A stretch of DNA of 64,000 bases. It comes from Myotis daubentonii (taxonomy: Eukaryota > Chordata > Mammalia > Chiroptera > Vespertilionidae). A model generated the notes under the pieces. It searched no databases. It saw only the letters and a list, made by a program, of their open reading frames with translations, and was not told where the DNA came from. The translations under genes and the position numbers were made by a program. How positions within the stretch are numbered: position 1 is the stretch's first letter; each line of letters begins with the position of its first letter. Below, piece by piece: positions 22,976 through 33,268 of the stretch. The stretch covers positions 66,011,623-66,075,622 of the forward strand of contig NC_081861.1 in NCBI RefSeq assembly GCF_963259705.1, read 5' to 3'.

Positions 22976-23088
22976 AAAACATCCTGGAAATAAATGACAA
23001 TAAAAACACAACAATACAAAATCTATGAGACACAACGAAAGCTGTCCTGAGAGGGAAGTTTATAGCTCATAGCATTACAGGCCTATCT

Positions 23089-23142
23089 CAAAAAAAAACA
23101 AAACAAAACAAAACAAAAAAAAACAAAACAAAAAAAAAACAC
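23089..23142. repeat. (CAAAA)n-type A-rich simple repeat
   Basis: Imperfect CAAAA/CAAAAA repeats inside the L1 ORF2 remnant. The antisense Phe/Val-rich frame is an artefact. Confidence 0.9.
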
Positions 23143-23507
23143 CGAAGAAAAACTGGTAATAAATTATCTAACTCTACAGCATAAAGAATTAGAGGGCAAT
23201 TAGAAAAACCCAGAGTGAGCAGAAGGAAGGGAATAATGAAGATCAGAATGGAAATAAATGACATAGAGACCAAAAAAATATACAAATGATCAATAAAACC
23301 AAGAGCTGGTTCTTTGAAAGGATATAAAAGACTGATGAACATCTAACCAGGCTCACCAAGAAACAAAGAGAGAGGACCCAAATAAACAAAATCAGAAATG
23401 AAAGAGGCGAAATAACAACTAAACCCACAGAAATACAAAGGATTGCAAAAAAATACTATGAACAACTCTATTTCAACAAACAGGACAACTTAGAAGAAAG
23501 TGACATA

Positions 23508-23672
23508 CATTGGGGCCTTGACTTATGAGTGTCCCAACTAATGAGTTTTTTGAGATACCAGCTGTCTCTCAGCCGATTTTTTGCATTGAGTTGATAGAGT
23601 AATTTGAGTTAATGAGCTCCTTAACGAGCTCGGTCTCAGAACAAATTAAACTTGTAAGTCAAGACCCCACTG
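23508..23672. mobile_element. Tc1/mariner-type MITE nested in L1 ORF2
   Basis: A 165-bp element with inverted ends CATTGGGGCCTTGACTTAT and TAAGTCAAGACCCCACTG, flanked by TA at 23506-23507 and 23673-23674. Removing it and one TA leaves the surrounding L1 ORF2 reading on in the same frame, which fixes the borders. No transposase is encoded. Tigger-like or another TcMar group; the exact family is not known to me. Confidence 0.85.
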
Positions 23673-23674
23673 TA

Positions 23675-24036
23675 TTTCTAGAAAAATATGATCTTCCAAA
23701 ACTCAATCCAAAAGAATTAAAAAATCTCAATAGGTCGATAACTACTGATGAAATTGAAGCAGTAACCACCAAACATCCAGCAAACAAAAGCACTGGGCTG
23801 GAAGGTTTCACAGGGGAGTTTTACTAAACATTCAAAGTAGAACTAAAACCTACCCTTCTCAGACTATTCCAAAAAATTCTAGAGCAAGACACACTTCCAA
23901 GCACTTTCTCTGAAGCCAGCATTACCCTAAACCCCAAACCAGATAAAAACACTACAAAGAAAGAGAATTATAGGCCAATATACCTGATAAACATAGATGC
24001 TAAAATCCTCAACAAAATTCTAACAAATTGAATCCA
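23675..24036 (+). pseudogene. L1 ORF2 reverse-transcriptase N-terminal remnant
   Basis: Encodes the beginning of the RT region: 'LNRSITTDEIEAVTTKHPAN' near 23728, the 'SPGPDGFTGEFY'-like segment ending near 23826, and '[20 protein letters not shown]' near 23970-24029. The catalytic core that should follow is deleted, and sequence resumes with post-RT coding. Confidence 0.87.
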
Positions 24037-24040
24037 GTAT

Positions 24041-24560
24041 TACTACCCAAAGCAATCTATAGATTCAATGCAATACACATTAAAATTCCAATGGCATATT
24101 TCATAAACCTAAAACAAACTCTACAAAAATTCATATGGAATAAAAAAGACCCTGAATAGCCACAGCAATCCTAAGAAAGAAGAACAAAGTTGGAAGGATC
24201 ACAATACCAGATATAAAGCTGTATTACAAAGCCACTGTCCTTAAAACTGCCTGGTGCTAGCACAAGAACAGACACATAGATCAATGAAACAGAACAGAGA
24301 ACCCAGAAGTCTACCCAACCCATTATGCTCAATTAATATTTGACAAAGGAGGAAAGAGCATACAATGGAGTCAAGACAGTCTCTTCAATAAATAGTGTTG
24401 GGAAAATTGGACAGATACATGCAAAAGAAATGAAACTATACCACCAATTTACACCATACACAAAAATACACTCAAAATGGATAAAAGACTTAAACATAAG
24501 ACAGGAAACCATAAGAATCTTAGAAGAATCCATAGGCCCTTTACCAAAAAAAAAAAATGA
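24041..24560 (+). pseudogene. L1 ORF2 post-RT remnant
   Basis: Broken coding for the region after the reverse transcriptase, with '[20 protein letters not shown]' near 24197 and a 97-codon open piece at 24340-24633 (its last part reads into flanking DNA). The C-terminal Cys motif and the 3' UTR are absent. Confidence 0.82.
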
Positions 24561-24598
24561 AATACTGGTCACTAGATTAAATATTCTTTTTTATTTTT

Positions 24599-24830
24599 TT
24601 ATTCTTTTATTTTTTTTAAATATATTTTATTGATTTTTTACAGAGAGGAAGGGAGAGGGATAGAGAGTTAGAAACATCAATGAGAGAGAAACATCGATCA
24701 GCTGCCTCCTGCACACCTCCTACTGGGGATGTGCCCACAACCAAGGTACATGCCCTTGACCGGAATCAAACCTGGGACCTCTCAGTTGCCAGGCCGATGC
24801 TCTATCCACTGATCCAAACCGGTCAGGGCA
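24599..24830 (-). mobile_element. VES SINE, reverse
   Basis: A complete minus-strand VES: tRNA-like head at the right (ccggtttggatcagtggata on the minus strand) and T-rich tail at the left. A 13-bp duplication CTTTTTTATTTTT lies at 24586-24598 and 24831-24843. Confidence 0.93.
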
Positions 24831-24846
24831 CTTTTTTATTTTTATG

Positions 24847-25203
24847 CTAGAGGCCTGGTGCATGAAATTCGTGCACTGGTGGGGGGGTCCCTCAGCCCAG
24901 CCTGTGCCCTCTTGCAGCCCGGGACCCCTTGGGGGATGTCCGACTGATGACTTAGGCCTGTCAGTCAGATATCCTTAGCCCTGCTGCTGAGGCAGGAGAG
25001 GCTCCCGCCACTGCTGCTATGCTCGCCAGCTGTAAGCCCAGCTTCTGGCTGAGCAGTGCACCCCCTGTGGGAGCGCACTGACCACCAGGGGGAAACTCCT
25101 GCATTGAGCATCTGCCCCCTGGTGGTCAGTGAGTGTCATAGTAACCGGTACCGGTTGTTCGGCCATTCAGTCGATTTGCATATTAACCTTTTATAATTTA
25201 GGA
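24847..25203 (-). mobile_element. HeliBat Helitron H2
   Basis: A compact minus-strand HeliBat of 357 bp. Its 3' end is CTAG at 24847, preceded by the hairpin 'gtgcacgaatttcatgcac'; its 5' end TCCTAAATTATAAAAGG is at 25203. It holds the HeliBat body with facing CTCF-like cores at 25082-25094 and 25113-25125. Non-autonomous. Confidence 0.93.
25082..25125. promoter_or_regulatory. Facing pair of CTCF-core-like motifs in HeliBat H2
   Basis: CCACCAGGGGGAA on the plus strand at 25082-25094, and CCACCAGGGGGCA on the minus strand at 25113-25125. The second is a full match to the CTCF core. Function is inference from motif only. Confidence 0.5.
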
Positions 25204-25860
25204 TTGTGGAGAAGGGAGACAATGAGTTCCAGTTGTGGCCCCAGGATTACTTGCAGAGTCTGATGCATCGGGTTCATCCTACTAATTTCCTTATTCTGTG
25301 TTTTTTTTTCTCAGAAAGAAAGACCCATAGGAACCATGGACTAGCTGCTTCCCCTTAAGCTGTGAGGGGCAATGCTTGATTGCAGTAGCCAAGAGAATAC
25401 ATCTTGTAGACCTCTTACTACAGGGTATGTTACTGATTGAGAGCTCCATTGACTATGCCCTGAAATCCACCACAGTGTTTATCCCAAACCCACACTTCCC
25501 ACAGGTTGCTCCCAGCCAGTGATTGAGTGCAGCTGAGATACTAAAGCAGGCCTGTTCCTGGGAGGTGTGGGTCTCATCTAATAGGCTGTTTTGGCATCGG
25601 GATTTCTTCACAATATTGTCAAAACTTCCTTAGAATTGCACTACAGTTGAAGATGCTAACACCTGACCCTCTTCCTTTCTTTCCTCTTTCCTTCCCTCAT
25701 AGACTTGCATAGTCTGTCAGTGATCCTATGAACTCTCAGTTCTCTCAGCCACCCAACTCCCTTCCCTTTTTGTTAAGAGGTATTCCCCCTGATAAATTTA
25801 TTGCATTATTGATTTCATCTTGTTGATTTCTTGCAGGACCAGGAGTAACATACTGTGAAA
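25204..25860. other. Unassigned DNA
   Basis: No gene recognised; a pyrimidine-rich patch lies near 25670-25700. It may include the 5' part of the following LTR. Confidence 0.45.
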
Positions 25861-25869
25861 CCAAAAGGA

Positions 25870-26555
25870 TATTTCAGAAGTGATGGAGTGTGACATCTGA
25901 AACTAGGTAAAAACAGGCATTGTGGTTTCCACCTTGCTCTCTCTTGGATCATTCATTTTAAAGAATCCAGTTGCCACATCACAAGAATACCTAGCAGCCT
26001 TCAAAAAGGCCCATGTGGGGAAGAACTAAAACATGGCGTCCACAGCTAGCATTGATTTGCCAGCCTTGTGAGTAAATCATTCTGAAGAGAACCCTCTAGT
26101 CCTCATCATCAAGTCTCAGATGACCTCATCCCCAGCCAACATCTTTTAAAAAATATGTTTTTATTTATTTTAGAGAGAGAAGAAGGGAGAGGGAGAGAGA
26201 AGAACATCAATGTGATAAACATCAATTGGTTGCCACCCACATGCACCCTGACTGGGGATTGAACCTGCAACCTGGGTATGTGCCCTGACCTGGAATAAAA
26301 CAGGCAACATTTTGGTTCATGGGATAATGCTTAATCAGTGGAGCCACAGAGATCAGGGCCCCAGCCCACATCTTGACTGCAGCTTCTTGAGAGATCCAGA
26401 AAGACCCAAATAAACCACTGAACCAGGAAGACCCAAGTAAACCATTCCAAATTCATGACTCCTAGAGACTGTGTGTCACAATAAATATGTTTATTATTTT
26501 AAGCTTCTAAATTTAAGAGTAATCTGTTATACATAAGTAAATAACTAACACACAC
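25870..26555 (+). mobile_element. MLT1-type MaLR LTR split by a VES
   Basis: Sense MLT1-like LTR text: 'ggtttccaccttgctctctc', 'gatttgccagccttgtgagt', 'aagtctcagatgacctcatc', then after the SINE 'ttgactgcagcttcttgaga' and the polyadenylation end 'ttattattttaagcttctaa' to AACTAACACA. Left border uncertain. No internal sequence or coding. Confidence 0.78.
26146..26359 (-). mobile_element. VES-related SINE, reverse, older copy
   Basis: A diverged minus-strand VES-type SINE with a 15-bp target duplication CCCAGCCMACATCTT at 26131-26145 and 26360-26374 (14 of 15 matching). The duplicated bases are MLT1 sequence, so the SINE inserted into the LTR. Confidence 0.9.
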
Positions 26556-27058
26556 CTTGAGGTGAGATACTTCTTTTAAAGGTGATATGAATCAATGGCC
26601 ACATCCAAAAACAAATGGCCATGCACAAATTTTCTTTTTCATGACTAAGAGAAGATGAGTTTGAGGTCACACTGTGATAGAAGTTAAAGTCCATAGTCTA
26701 GTTCCAATTTCAGTACTCCATTAATTAAGGATTTCTATGGGTGCTGTTAAAATAGTCTCAGGTATACTCTGGTTTCTCTTCAGATCACATAAATCTTTTG
26801 CCTTTTTAAAATAGTCTCAGGTAAAATTTAAATATTATAATTGTGGCATTTTAAAAATCTTAGTGAAGAATAATGTTATAAGCATTCTCATATGTAATTT
26901 ACCATCAATCTTCAGGTCCTATTACCTTACAATTATTCAAAGAGTCTACTCTGGATTTCTAGTAATTATCATGTATGCTTTATTGGTTTCTCAGGAACCA
27001 ATGCACCATCAGTAAAACAAGTAAGTAAGAAATTATAGTTTAAGGAAGAAGGCATACC
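26556..27058. other. Unassigned AT-rich DNA
   Basis: No gene or repeat recognised. A short block 'aaatagtctcaggtawa' occurs twice, at 26751 and 26808. Confidence 0.5.
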
Positions 27059-27059
27059 A

Positions 27060-27680
27060 TCTACACTAATAAAAGAGAAACATGGTAATTGGCGTACGAC
27101 TGCTACCCTTCCCATTGGCTAATCAGGGCAATATGCAAATTAACTGCCAGCCAAGATGGCGGCCGGCAGCCAGGCAGCTTGAAACTAACATGAGGCTTGC
27201 TTGCTTCAGTGACGGAGGACTCCAACGCTCCCCGCCGGCTGCTACAGGCCTCTGAGCCTGCAGTTTCAAATACTGTAATAAATATAGACACCCAGAAACC
27301 AGCTTTCAGCTGGCTGGGATCTCAGAGCTGGAATTGATACAGAGTTTCGAGAACAGAAATAAACTAGATACCTGCTTTCAGGAGCGAAGGCCTAAGAGCT
27401 GGAGCCTCAGAGCTAAAGCTAGCTCAGAATAAAAAAGAAAAAAGAAAAAAAGGAGCAGTTGGGAGCTTCAGTCCCAGCCTGAAAACAGCCCTCAACCCCT
27501 CCCCCAGACTGGCCAGGCACCCCAGTGGGGACTCCCACCCTGAAGGGTGTGTGACCAGCTGCAAACAGCCATCATCCCCTCATCCAGGCTGGCCAGGCAC
27601 CCCAGTGGGGACCCCCACCCTGATCCAGGACACCCTTCAGGGCAAACCAGCTGGCCCCCACCCGTGCACCAGGCCTCTAT
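27060..27680 (+). mobile_element. HeliBat Helitron H3 with promoter-like insert
   Basis: Starts TCTACACTAATAAAAGAG after a host A and ends near 27680 with 'gtgcaccaggcctctat', which has only half of the usual hairpin and CTAT instead of CTAG. The body contains a GC-rich stretch (27145-27260) with CCAAGATGGCGGCCGG and no HeliBat CTCF block, so it belongs to a different HeliBat subfamily that seems to carry captured sequence. It is joined directly to H4. A similar 'ccaggcaccccagtgggga' unit occurs twice, at 27508 and 27593. Confidence 0.85.
27153..27163 (+). promoter_or_regulatory. YY1-type motif in HeliBat H3
   Basis: AAGATGGCGGC is the classic YY1 core found at start sites of housekeeping promoters and at the 5' end of L1. 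Here it sits inside a Helitron, which suggests promoter capture. No binding evidence. Confidence 0.4.
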
Positions 27681-28404
27681 TCTATATATAAAAAGGGTAA
27701 TATGCCTCCCAGCACTGGGATCAGTGGAGCTGAGAGGCCTCCCGGCACCAGGATCAGTGTGACAGGGGGCAGCGCCCAAACCCCCTGATTGCCCTGCGGC
27801 TCTGTGTGTGACAGGGGGCGAGGCCACAACCTCCCTATCGGCCCTGCTCTGTGCCTGACAGGGGAAGGCACCCCAACCACCTGATCGGCCCTGCTCTGTG
27901 GGTGATAGAGGGCGGCGCCCCAACCCCCCCACTCCCATGGGCCCTGCTCTGTGTGTGATGGGGTAGAGCCATAACCTCTCCATCGGCCCTGCCCTGAGTG
28001 TGGCAATGGTGGCGCCCCAACCCCCTGATCCGCCCTGCTCTGTGTATGACAGGGGGCGGTGTGCCAACTCCCCTATTGGCCCTACTCTGTGAGTGACAGG
28101 GGAGAGCTCCCCAACCCCCTGATTGGCCCTGCTCTGTGCGTGACAGGGGGTGGCGCCACAACCTCCCCATTGACTCTGCCTTGAGTGTGACAGGGGACGG
28201 TGCCCCAACCACCCAATCGGCCATGTTTTGAGCCCAACCAGGGGCTGCACCTAGGGATTGGGCCTGCCCTCTGCCACCTGGGAGCAGGCCTAAGCCAGCA
28301 GGTTGTTATCTTCCAAGGGGTCCCAGACTGCAAGAGGGCACAGGCCAGGCTGAGGGACCCCCCTCCCCCCCGAGTGCACAAATTTTTGTGCACCGGGCCT
28401 CTAG
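27681..28404 (+). mobile_element. HeliBat Helitron H4, minisatellite-filled
   Basis: Begins TCTATATATAAAAAGGG directly after H3 and ends with the full hairpin 'gtgcacaaatttttgtgcac', then CGGGCCTCTAG at 28404 and a host T. Most of the interior is a GC-rich tandem array. The 252-codon minus frame at 27492-28250 and the shorter frames here are products of that array. Confidence 0.92.
27755..28230. repeat. Minisatellite of about 47-50 bp inside HeliBat H4
   Basis: About ten diverged units built on 'ctctgtgtgtgacaggggg', 'cggcgccccaaccccctgat' and 'cggccctg'. The GTGACAGGGG landmarks fall near 27758, 27810, 27859, 28047, 28093, 28140 and 28186. Confidence 0.9.
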
Positions 28405-28405
28405 T

Positions 28406-28689
28406 GTTAAGATGTTAGAGTGAGAGAGAGTAAAACTAATGACTTCTTCATATTCCTTTGGCAGCCAGCTGTGAGCTGGAAAACTGATTTTAGCAGTTTT
28501 TACCACTAATCTTTGGTTCAAATGCTTAGTGCCATTCCCATGTAACTATTACAAAACCTTTTATATGTCCATGGGAAAAAGCCATATTTCACACTTAGAA
28601 TTGATTGTTGCTATCCAGAAAGACCAGTGAAAGTATAAGCAACACTGAAAAACTTCTAAATTTAAAAAGAAATCACCATTTTCATGTAA
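28406..28689. other. Unassigned DNA
   Basis: Short unique-looking spacer between HeliBats. No gene. Confidence 0.5.
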
Positions 28690-29430
28690 TCTCTCTATAT
28701 AAAAAACCCTATATATGCAAGTAGACTGAATTGTGGAACAACCGAACAACTGAACAACTGGTCACTATGATGTGCACTGATCACCAGGGGACACGTGTGG
28801 AACATGGTGGGCGTTGGCCATGGTGGGGTGGTGGAGAAGGTGAGCAGGGATGCCAGACCAAGGCAGGGTGCTGGTCGCAGTCATCGGGGCAAGCTTCTGA
28901 GGGTTATTGAAAATTCTTTGCTCCCATGTGCTGCAGTCCTGCCTGGTGCTTGCACCCACTGCTGGCAATGGGCCCACTCACACCTGCAGCCAGCGCCAGA
29001 GTTGCGGCTTGCACCCGCTACCAGCATCCGGTGACGGCCCTGCTTGCACCCAATTCCGGTGCCTGGCACTGGTCCTGATCGCTCCGTGCCTTCAGTGGGT
29101 TCGAGCAGTGGCTGCAGGCCCCAATAGCCCATGAGAGCTTCTCCACCTCCCCCTGCTCCTGAGGGGCAATTGGGGCAGCAGCCACTGCTCGCACCTGCTG
29201 ATGGTCCTGCCCCAATCATTTTGTGCCATCAGCAGGTGCGAGTGGGTCGGTGCCATCAGTGCATGGGAGTAGCAGCAGGAGCAGGGCTGCTGGCAGACAG
29301 GACCAGGGGCCACAGCAGGAGGAGCTGGCTGGGGGCATGAAGGATGGGCCAAGACCCATTCCTATGCCCACTGCAGCCTCCCAGCCCTCAGTCCTTTCAA
29401 GGTGCATGAATTTGTGCACTGGGCCCCTAG
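28690..29430 (+). mobile_element. HeliBat Helitron H5
   Basis: Starts TCTCTCTATATAAAAAACCC after a host A and ends with 'gtgcatgaatttgtgcact' plus GGGCCCCTAG at 29430, followed by T. The GC-rich interior has short repeats of the 'gcttgcacccactgctggca' type. It is the same subfamily as H7, which lies reversed at 37007. The frames inside (60-112 codons, both strands) are composition artefacts. Confidence 0.92.
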
Positions 29431-29545
29431 TTGATATATAAATTACTGACATTTTAATGAATGTTTAAAAATAGTTTTGAATGATAAGGAGTCATTACCA
29501 ATTTATGGAAGCTGTGCAAATTTTATTTGTAAATTAGTCATGTCA

Positions 29546-29740
29546 TCATTTGCCCCTTAGAGACATTCGTCAATATCTGGAAATATGTTTTGGTTGTCAT
29601 AGCTGGGGAGAGGGTGCTACTAACATGTAGTGGATAGAGGACAGGGATGCTGATGAACATCTTACAATGCACAACACAGCCCCACACAACAAAGAATTAT
29701 CTGGTCGAAAATATCAACAGTCCTCAGGTTGAGAAACTCT
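29546..29740 (+). mobile_element. MER5A-like hAT-Charlie MITE
   Basis: Matches the order of MER5A: 'tttgccccttagagacattc', 'aatatctggaaatatgtttt', 'gtgctactaacatgtagtgg', 'atcttacaatgcacaacaca', 'aagaattatctggtc' and the end 'aggttgagaaactct'. Ancient mammalian element, with the left end eroded. Confidence 0.87.
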
Positions 29741-29964
29741 AAATTAAAGAGTCTAAATACATTCTTTAAGCTGCTGTTGAAAGCAAGTCCAAAAGCTTTA
29801 TTAATTTATCTGACAAGTATTCTACAGATTAAAAGAGCAAGTAAAAGTTACTGCTACTAAAACCGTCCAATAAAAATGTTCAACTCTATGGCATAAATCG
29901 AAAGGCATGTTAAACAAATGAAGAAATAAAATAAAAAGAAAATCAGCTGATTTGGGTTGCTTTC

Positions 29965-30395
29965 ATAATTTATCTGTATTGGTTTACTACAGTCTTCATT
30001 GCTTAAAACAACACACTTTGATTTCTTACAGTTTTGTAGGTCAGAAGCCTGATGCAGATCTCACTGTGCTAAAATCAAGGTTTTAGGGCAGTTGTATTCA
30101 TTTCTAGGGAAAAATCTATCCTTGCCTTTTCCAGATTCTAGAGACCACCCACATTTCTTGGCTCATGGACCCCTTCCTCCATCTCTAGAGCTAGTGAAGG
30201 CAAGTCAAGTTCTTCTCACATAGCATCACTCTGACCACTTCTTCTTCCTTCCTTTTCCACTTGTGATTACACTGGATCACCCAGATGTTCCTTAATTCCA
30301 CTTTGCCATCTAAGTTCACATACTCATAGGTCCAGGGGATTAGAACATGTACATCTTCAGAGGGGACATTATTCTTCCTACTAGAATATTCATGG
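29965..30395 (-). mobile_element. Ancient LTR-like repeat, reverse
   Basis: On the minus strand it reads like a MaLR/ERVL-class LTR: 'ggaagaataatgtcccctc', 'atgtgaacttagatggcaaa', 'gtgatgctatgtgagaag' and 'agaatctggaaaaggcaagg'. Order and content match a common mammalian LTR, but I cannot name the subfamily. Non-coding; the 79-codon frame on this strand (30191-30430) is incidental. Confidence 0.6.
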
Positions 30396-32825
30396 AAAAG
30401 TGAAACATTAGAAGATTCAGCATTTACCATTCAGTATAAAAGAAAGGCGGTCAGTGTTCAGTAATCTCAGGCTTAATTAGCTGCTTTGATATTATAGTCA
30501 AAAACCAATGTATCATGATTTATCTGATTAACTCCTTAGTTATAAATTCAATCAACTCTTTCTTATGTGGAAATACATACTGTAACTTACTCATTAAGTT
30601 CCAATGAATGAATATCGAAGATCAGTCTCTATATCATGTCTTTATCTTTTGAACTTGGTCCTCTATTTTATTTCAAAATTTGCTACTGCTGTTATAATTT
30701 TTCTTTATCTCTTTCATATAGGCTTGTCTAAGTTCATCACAGTAGGGAGGTTGATACAGCCTGAGAAATCCCTCTGGGCTGCCTTATATTTCTGGAAATA
30801 ATCCCTGTAACATCTGTTTCTGTTATATTGGTCTCTGTGGAGCTGAAGATATTAGAAAGGTGATTTCACTAAGGGAAAAAAAGTCATCTTTTACTGACTG
30901 ATGTCTGTAATCATAATAAAAATATCAGAGAGGCAAAGAGATGTCTGTGGTATAAAATGACTATTTATTCTACCAAGTTCCAAATCTGTAATGCAATTTT
31001 ATCCTTTTTACATATCAGATAATCCAACACCAGATGCCTCAGGATGGCTATTATTGATAAGTTATTGAGTGATTGCAGTATAAAAAGTACAAGACTAAAA
31101 ATAAATTGTCTAGGTCCAGGAGAGAGAAAGGTTCTTAGGTGTTAATCACCTTGTTACTCAAAGAGTCACTGCCAAATGGATGAAGCAGCAACAGTTTTTA
31201 CCATTTAACAATTTGTCTATCTGAAAGGACAATTCAGACTTTTAAGGATGATATTTTGAACTTAAATAACATAGGAAATAATAACCAGGAAGAGTTTTCA
31301 TGGGCTCTTTTGTAAACCATTTTGGGCCTTATGAAATAAAAATGGTTGTTTGAAAAAAAAAAGGTACAATCATAAACTCAACTCAAAATAAACTTATCAG
31401 AGACAGACACAAAATCATAGCTATGGTATTAGTGTCAGAAGTTTATTTGGCGTGCATCATCACAAATGTCTTAATTCACTCATATTAGTAAAGTGACATA
31501 TTGCTCATAAAAGTTTATGACATGATTTACCTTCATATATAGGGCCCTTGGCAGGCAGACATTTTTTGTTAACAGAGAATACTCAATGGGACATAAATTG
31601 ACAGATTCTTTTATAGCATCTGCCTCTGTGAACATACCCTGAATCTAGTGATGAAGAACTGTTGGAAGAAAACATGCACACTTCATTATTTAATGAAATT
31701 GGTATTGGGCATTAAACCTAAGCTAGTTTTTATCATGCTGTCAGAGCCAAACAATGTCTAAGGCAGTTTAAAATGGATACAAAAGCAATTCAACAATAAC
31801 TGCTTTAGGAGACTGTGACTTCATGTAATTCGATATTTCTGTCTTGGAATAATTATGTTCAGGAAGTTGTTCTTACTTCGGCTAGACAACATGACATTGG
31901 TGTCATCTATTCTGTCAGAGCAACTTTCTAGAGATATTAGTAGATTTGTTAAGTGATCAACTTTTAACCTCTCTGGAACAAGTCTTCACTGAACCAAATC
32001 ATTTCTGTAATCATTGGAATTAGCTCAGAGATAGTGTTAAGGCTAAGAGCCAAAAATGTATGAGATAATCTCCATTTTAGGATATAAATCGGTAACTTGT
32101 AAATGGCACTGCCTGCCACTTTACTTCACTAGCAATTGGCCAATTACCAGTTACCCTCTCATTAGGACCTTTTAAAAAAGACAGAAGACTGCTACTATTG
32201 CCTGAATAGGTTTGATTTTGACACAGTTTCTATGTGATATAACCATTAAAAACAAGTTGATACTTATTTTCCCCTTATTTTATGTTTGCTGCTTTATCAA
32301 AAAGATAAACTGTTCTAGGGGGGAAATCTTGATGTTTTATGTTTAATGATTTCCATTTAGTTATCTGTGATTTTTCCAATATTTCATATTTGGATTTAGT
32401 TACTTTTCCTCTTTTAACTACAAATGTCTGATAAGATTATATTAGGAAATTGGATTAGTACTTAAGTATTCATTTATTTTGGAAGAGACTTTGGAAGATT
32501 CATATTAGAAGAAACATTGAAAATTTTGTTTCACTAACTATCCTATCTTGGCACATAGGCCACTATCAATTTATGTCTCATATAGGCGTTACCCAATATT
32601 TATTTCTTCTCATTATGTTGCCCAATTTGCTCATTAAAATGTAAAACATATATAAATATATAGTTCTGACTATAGTGTCTGACACATAGTAGGTGATAAA
32701 CCACTTTTGCCTATTTTATATCTATATCCAGCCTTAAGTTAGACACGTCTTTCTACATGATTTATATAGAAAGTAAAGCTGTAACATTATCGTATTGCTT
32801 ACACTCACTATATCATTTCCCTAAA
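30396..32825. other. Long unassigned AT-rich block
   Basis: About 2.4 kb without a recognised gene or lineage-specific transposon. Only weak ancient-repeat hints are present, such as 'gtctgacacatagtaggtga' near 32677 (L2-like). Confidence 0.5.
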
Positions 32826-32827
32826 TA

Positions 32828-33268
32828 CAGGGTGTCCCTAAAATGTATACACACTTTAACAGCTTATAACTCACTGAATTTTCACTTGTTTTCAGGTTTC
32901 ACTGATGGAAATAATGGGTAAAGCCAGACTAAGCTTTGAACAAAGAAAATTTATCCTAAAGTGCCACTAGAATTTTCTTTATGGGGATACAGAAAAGATA
33001 AAGTTTACAGTATGAAATCAGCAACAGTCAACTAATTGAGGGTGCACAAATACCAAACGAAATGATTCCTGATGTTTGTGATTCCATTGCTTTGCGTTAT
33101 TAGCAATGTCTGGACCAGAACTGTCGTCAGTTTGAAAACAGGCATTGACAAAAAAAAAAATTATTCATTTCTGTAGATTCTTTTAAATTTTGAAAATCAG
33201 AAGAATTTTGCTAATAAATACTGGCTTTATAATCATTCAAAGTGCATATACACTTTTGGGACACCCGG
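32828..33268. mobile_element. mariner DNA transposon, internally deleted
   Basis: The 441-bp element has inverted ends CAGGGTGTCCCTAAAATG and CACTTTTGGGACACCCGG, and target TA at 32826-32827 and 33269-33270. Inside, a broken frame near 32920 reads 'KARLSFEQRKFILKCH'-type sequence, resembling a mariner transposase N-terminus, and a piece near 33060-33140 resembles the C-terminus. The DDD catalytic middle is gone. Confidence 0.88.

Larger units (their letters stand above)
20969..24585 (+). mobile_element. Decayed L1 (ORF1 and ORF2 remnants), internally deleted
   Basis: Starts with ORF1 sequence closely related to that at 63156 onward, passes an ORF1-ORF2 gap near 21760-21930, then ORF2 endonuclease, an early reverse-transcriptase part, and a jump near 24035 to post-RT sequence. 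The catalytic core of the reverse transcriptase is missing. The element is interrupted by a hAT (22414-22639) and a Tc1/mariner-type MITE (23508-23672), and stops without a 3' UTR. Many stops and frameshifts make it inactive. Confidence 0.9.

Noticed and set aside
27492..28250. A 252-codon minus-strand frame
   Set aside because: It follows the GC-rich minisatellite of HeliBat H4; the protein is a run of near-repeats with no domain, and other frames over the array are open too.
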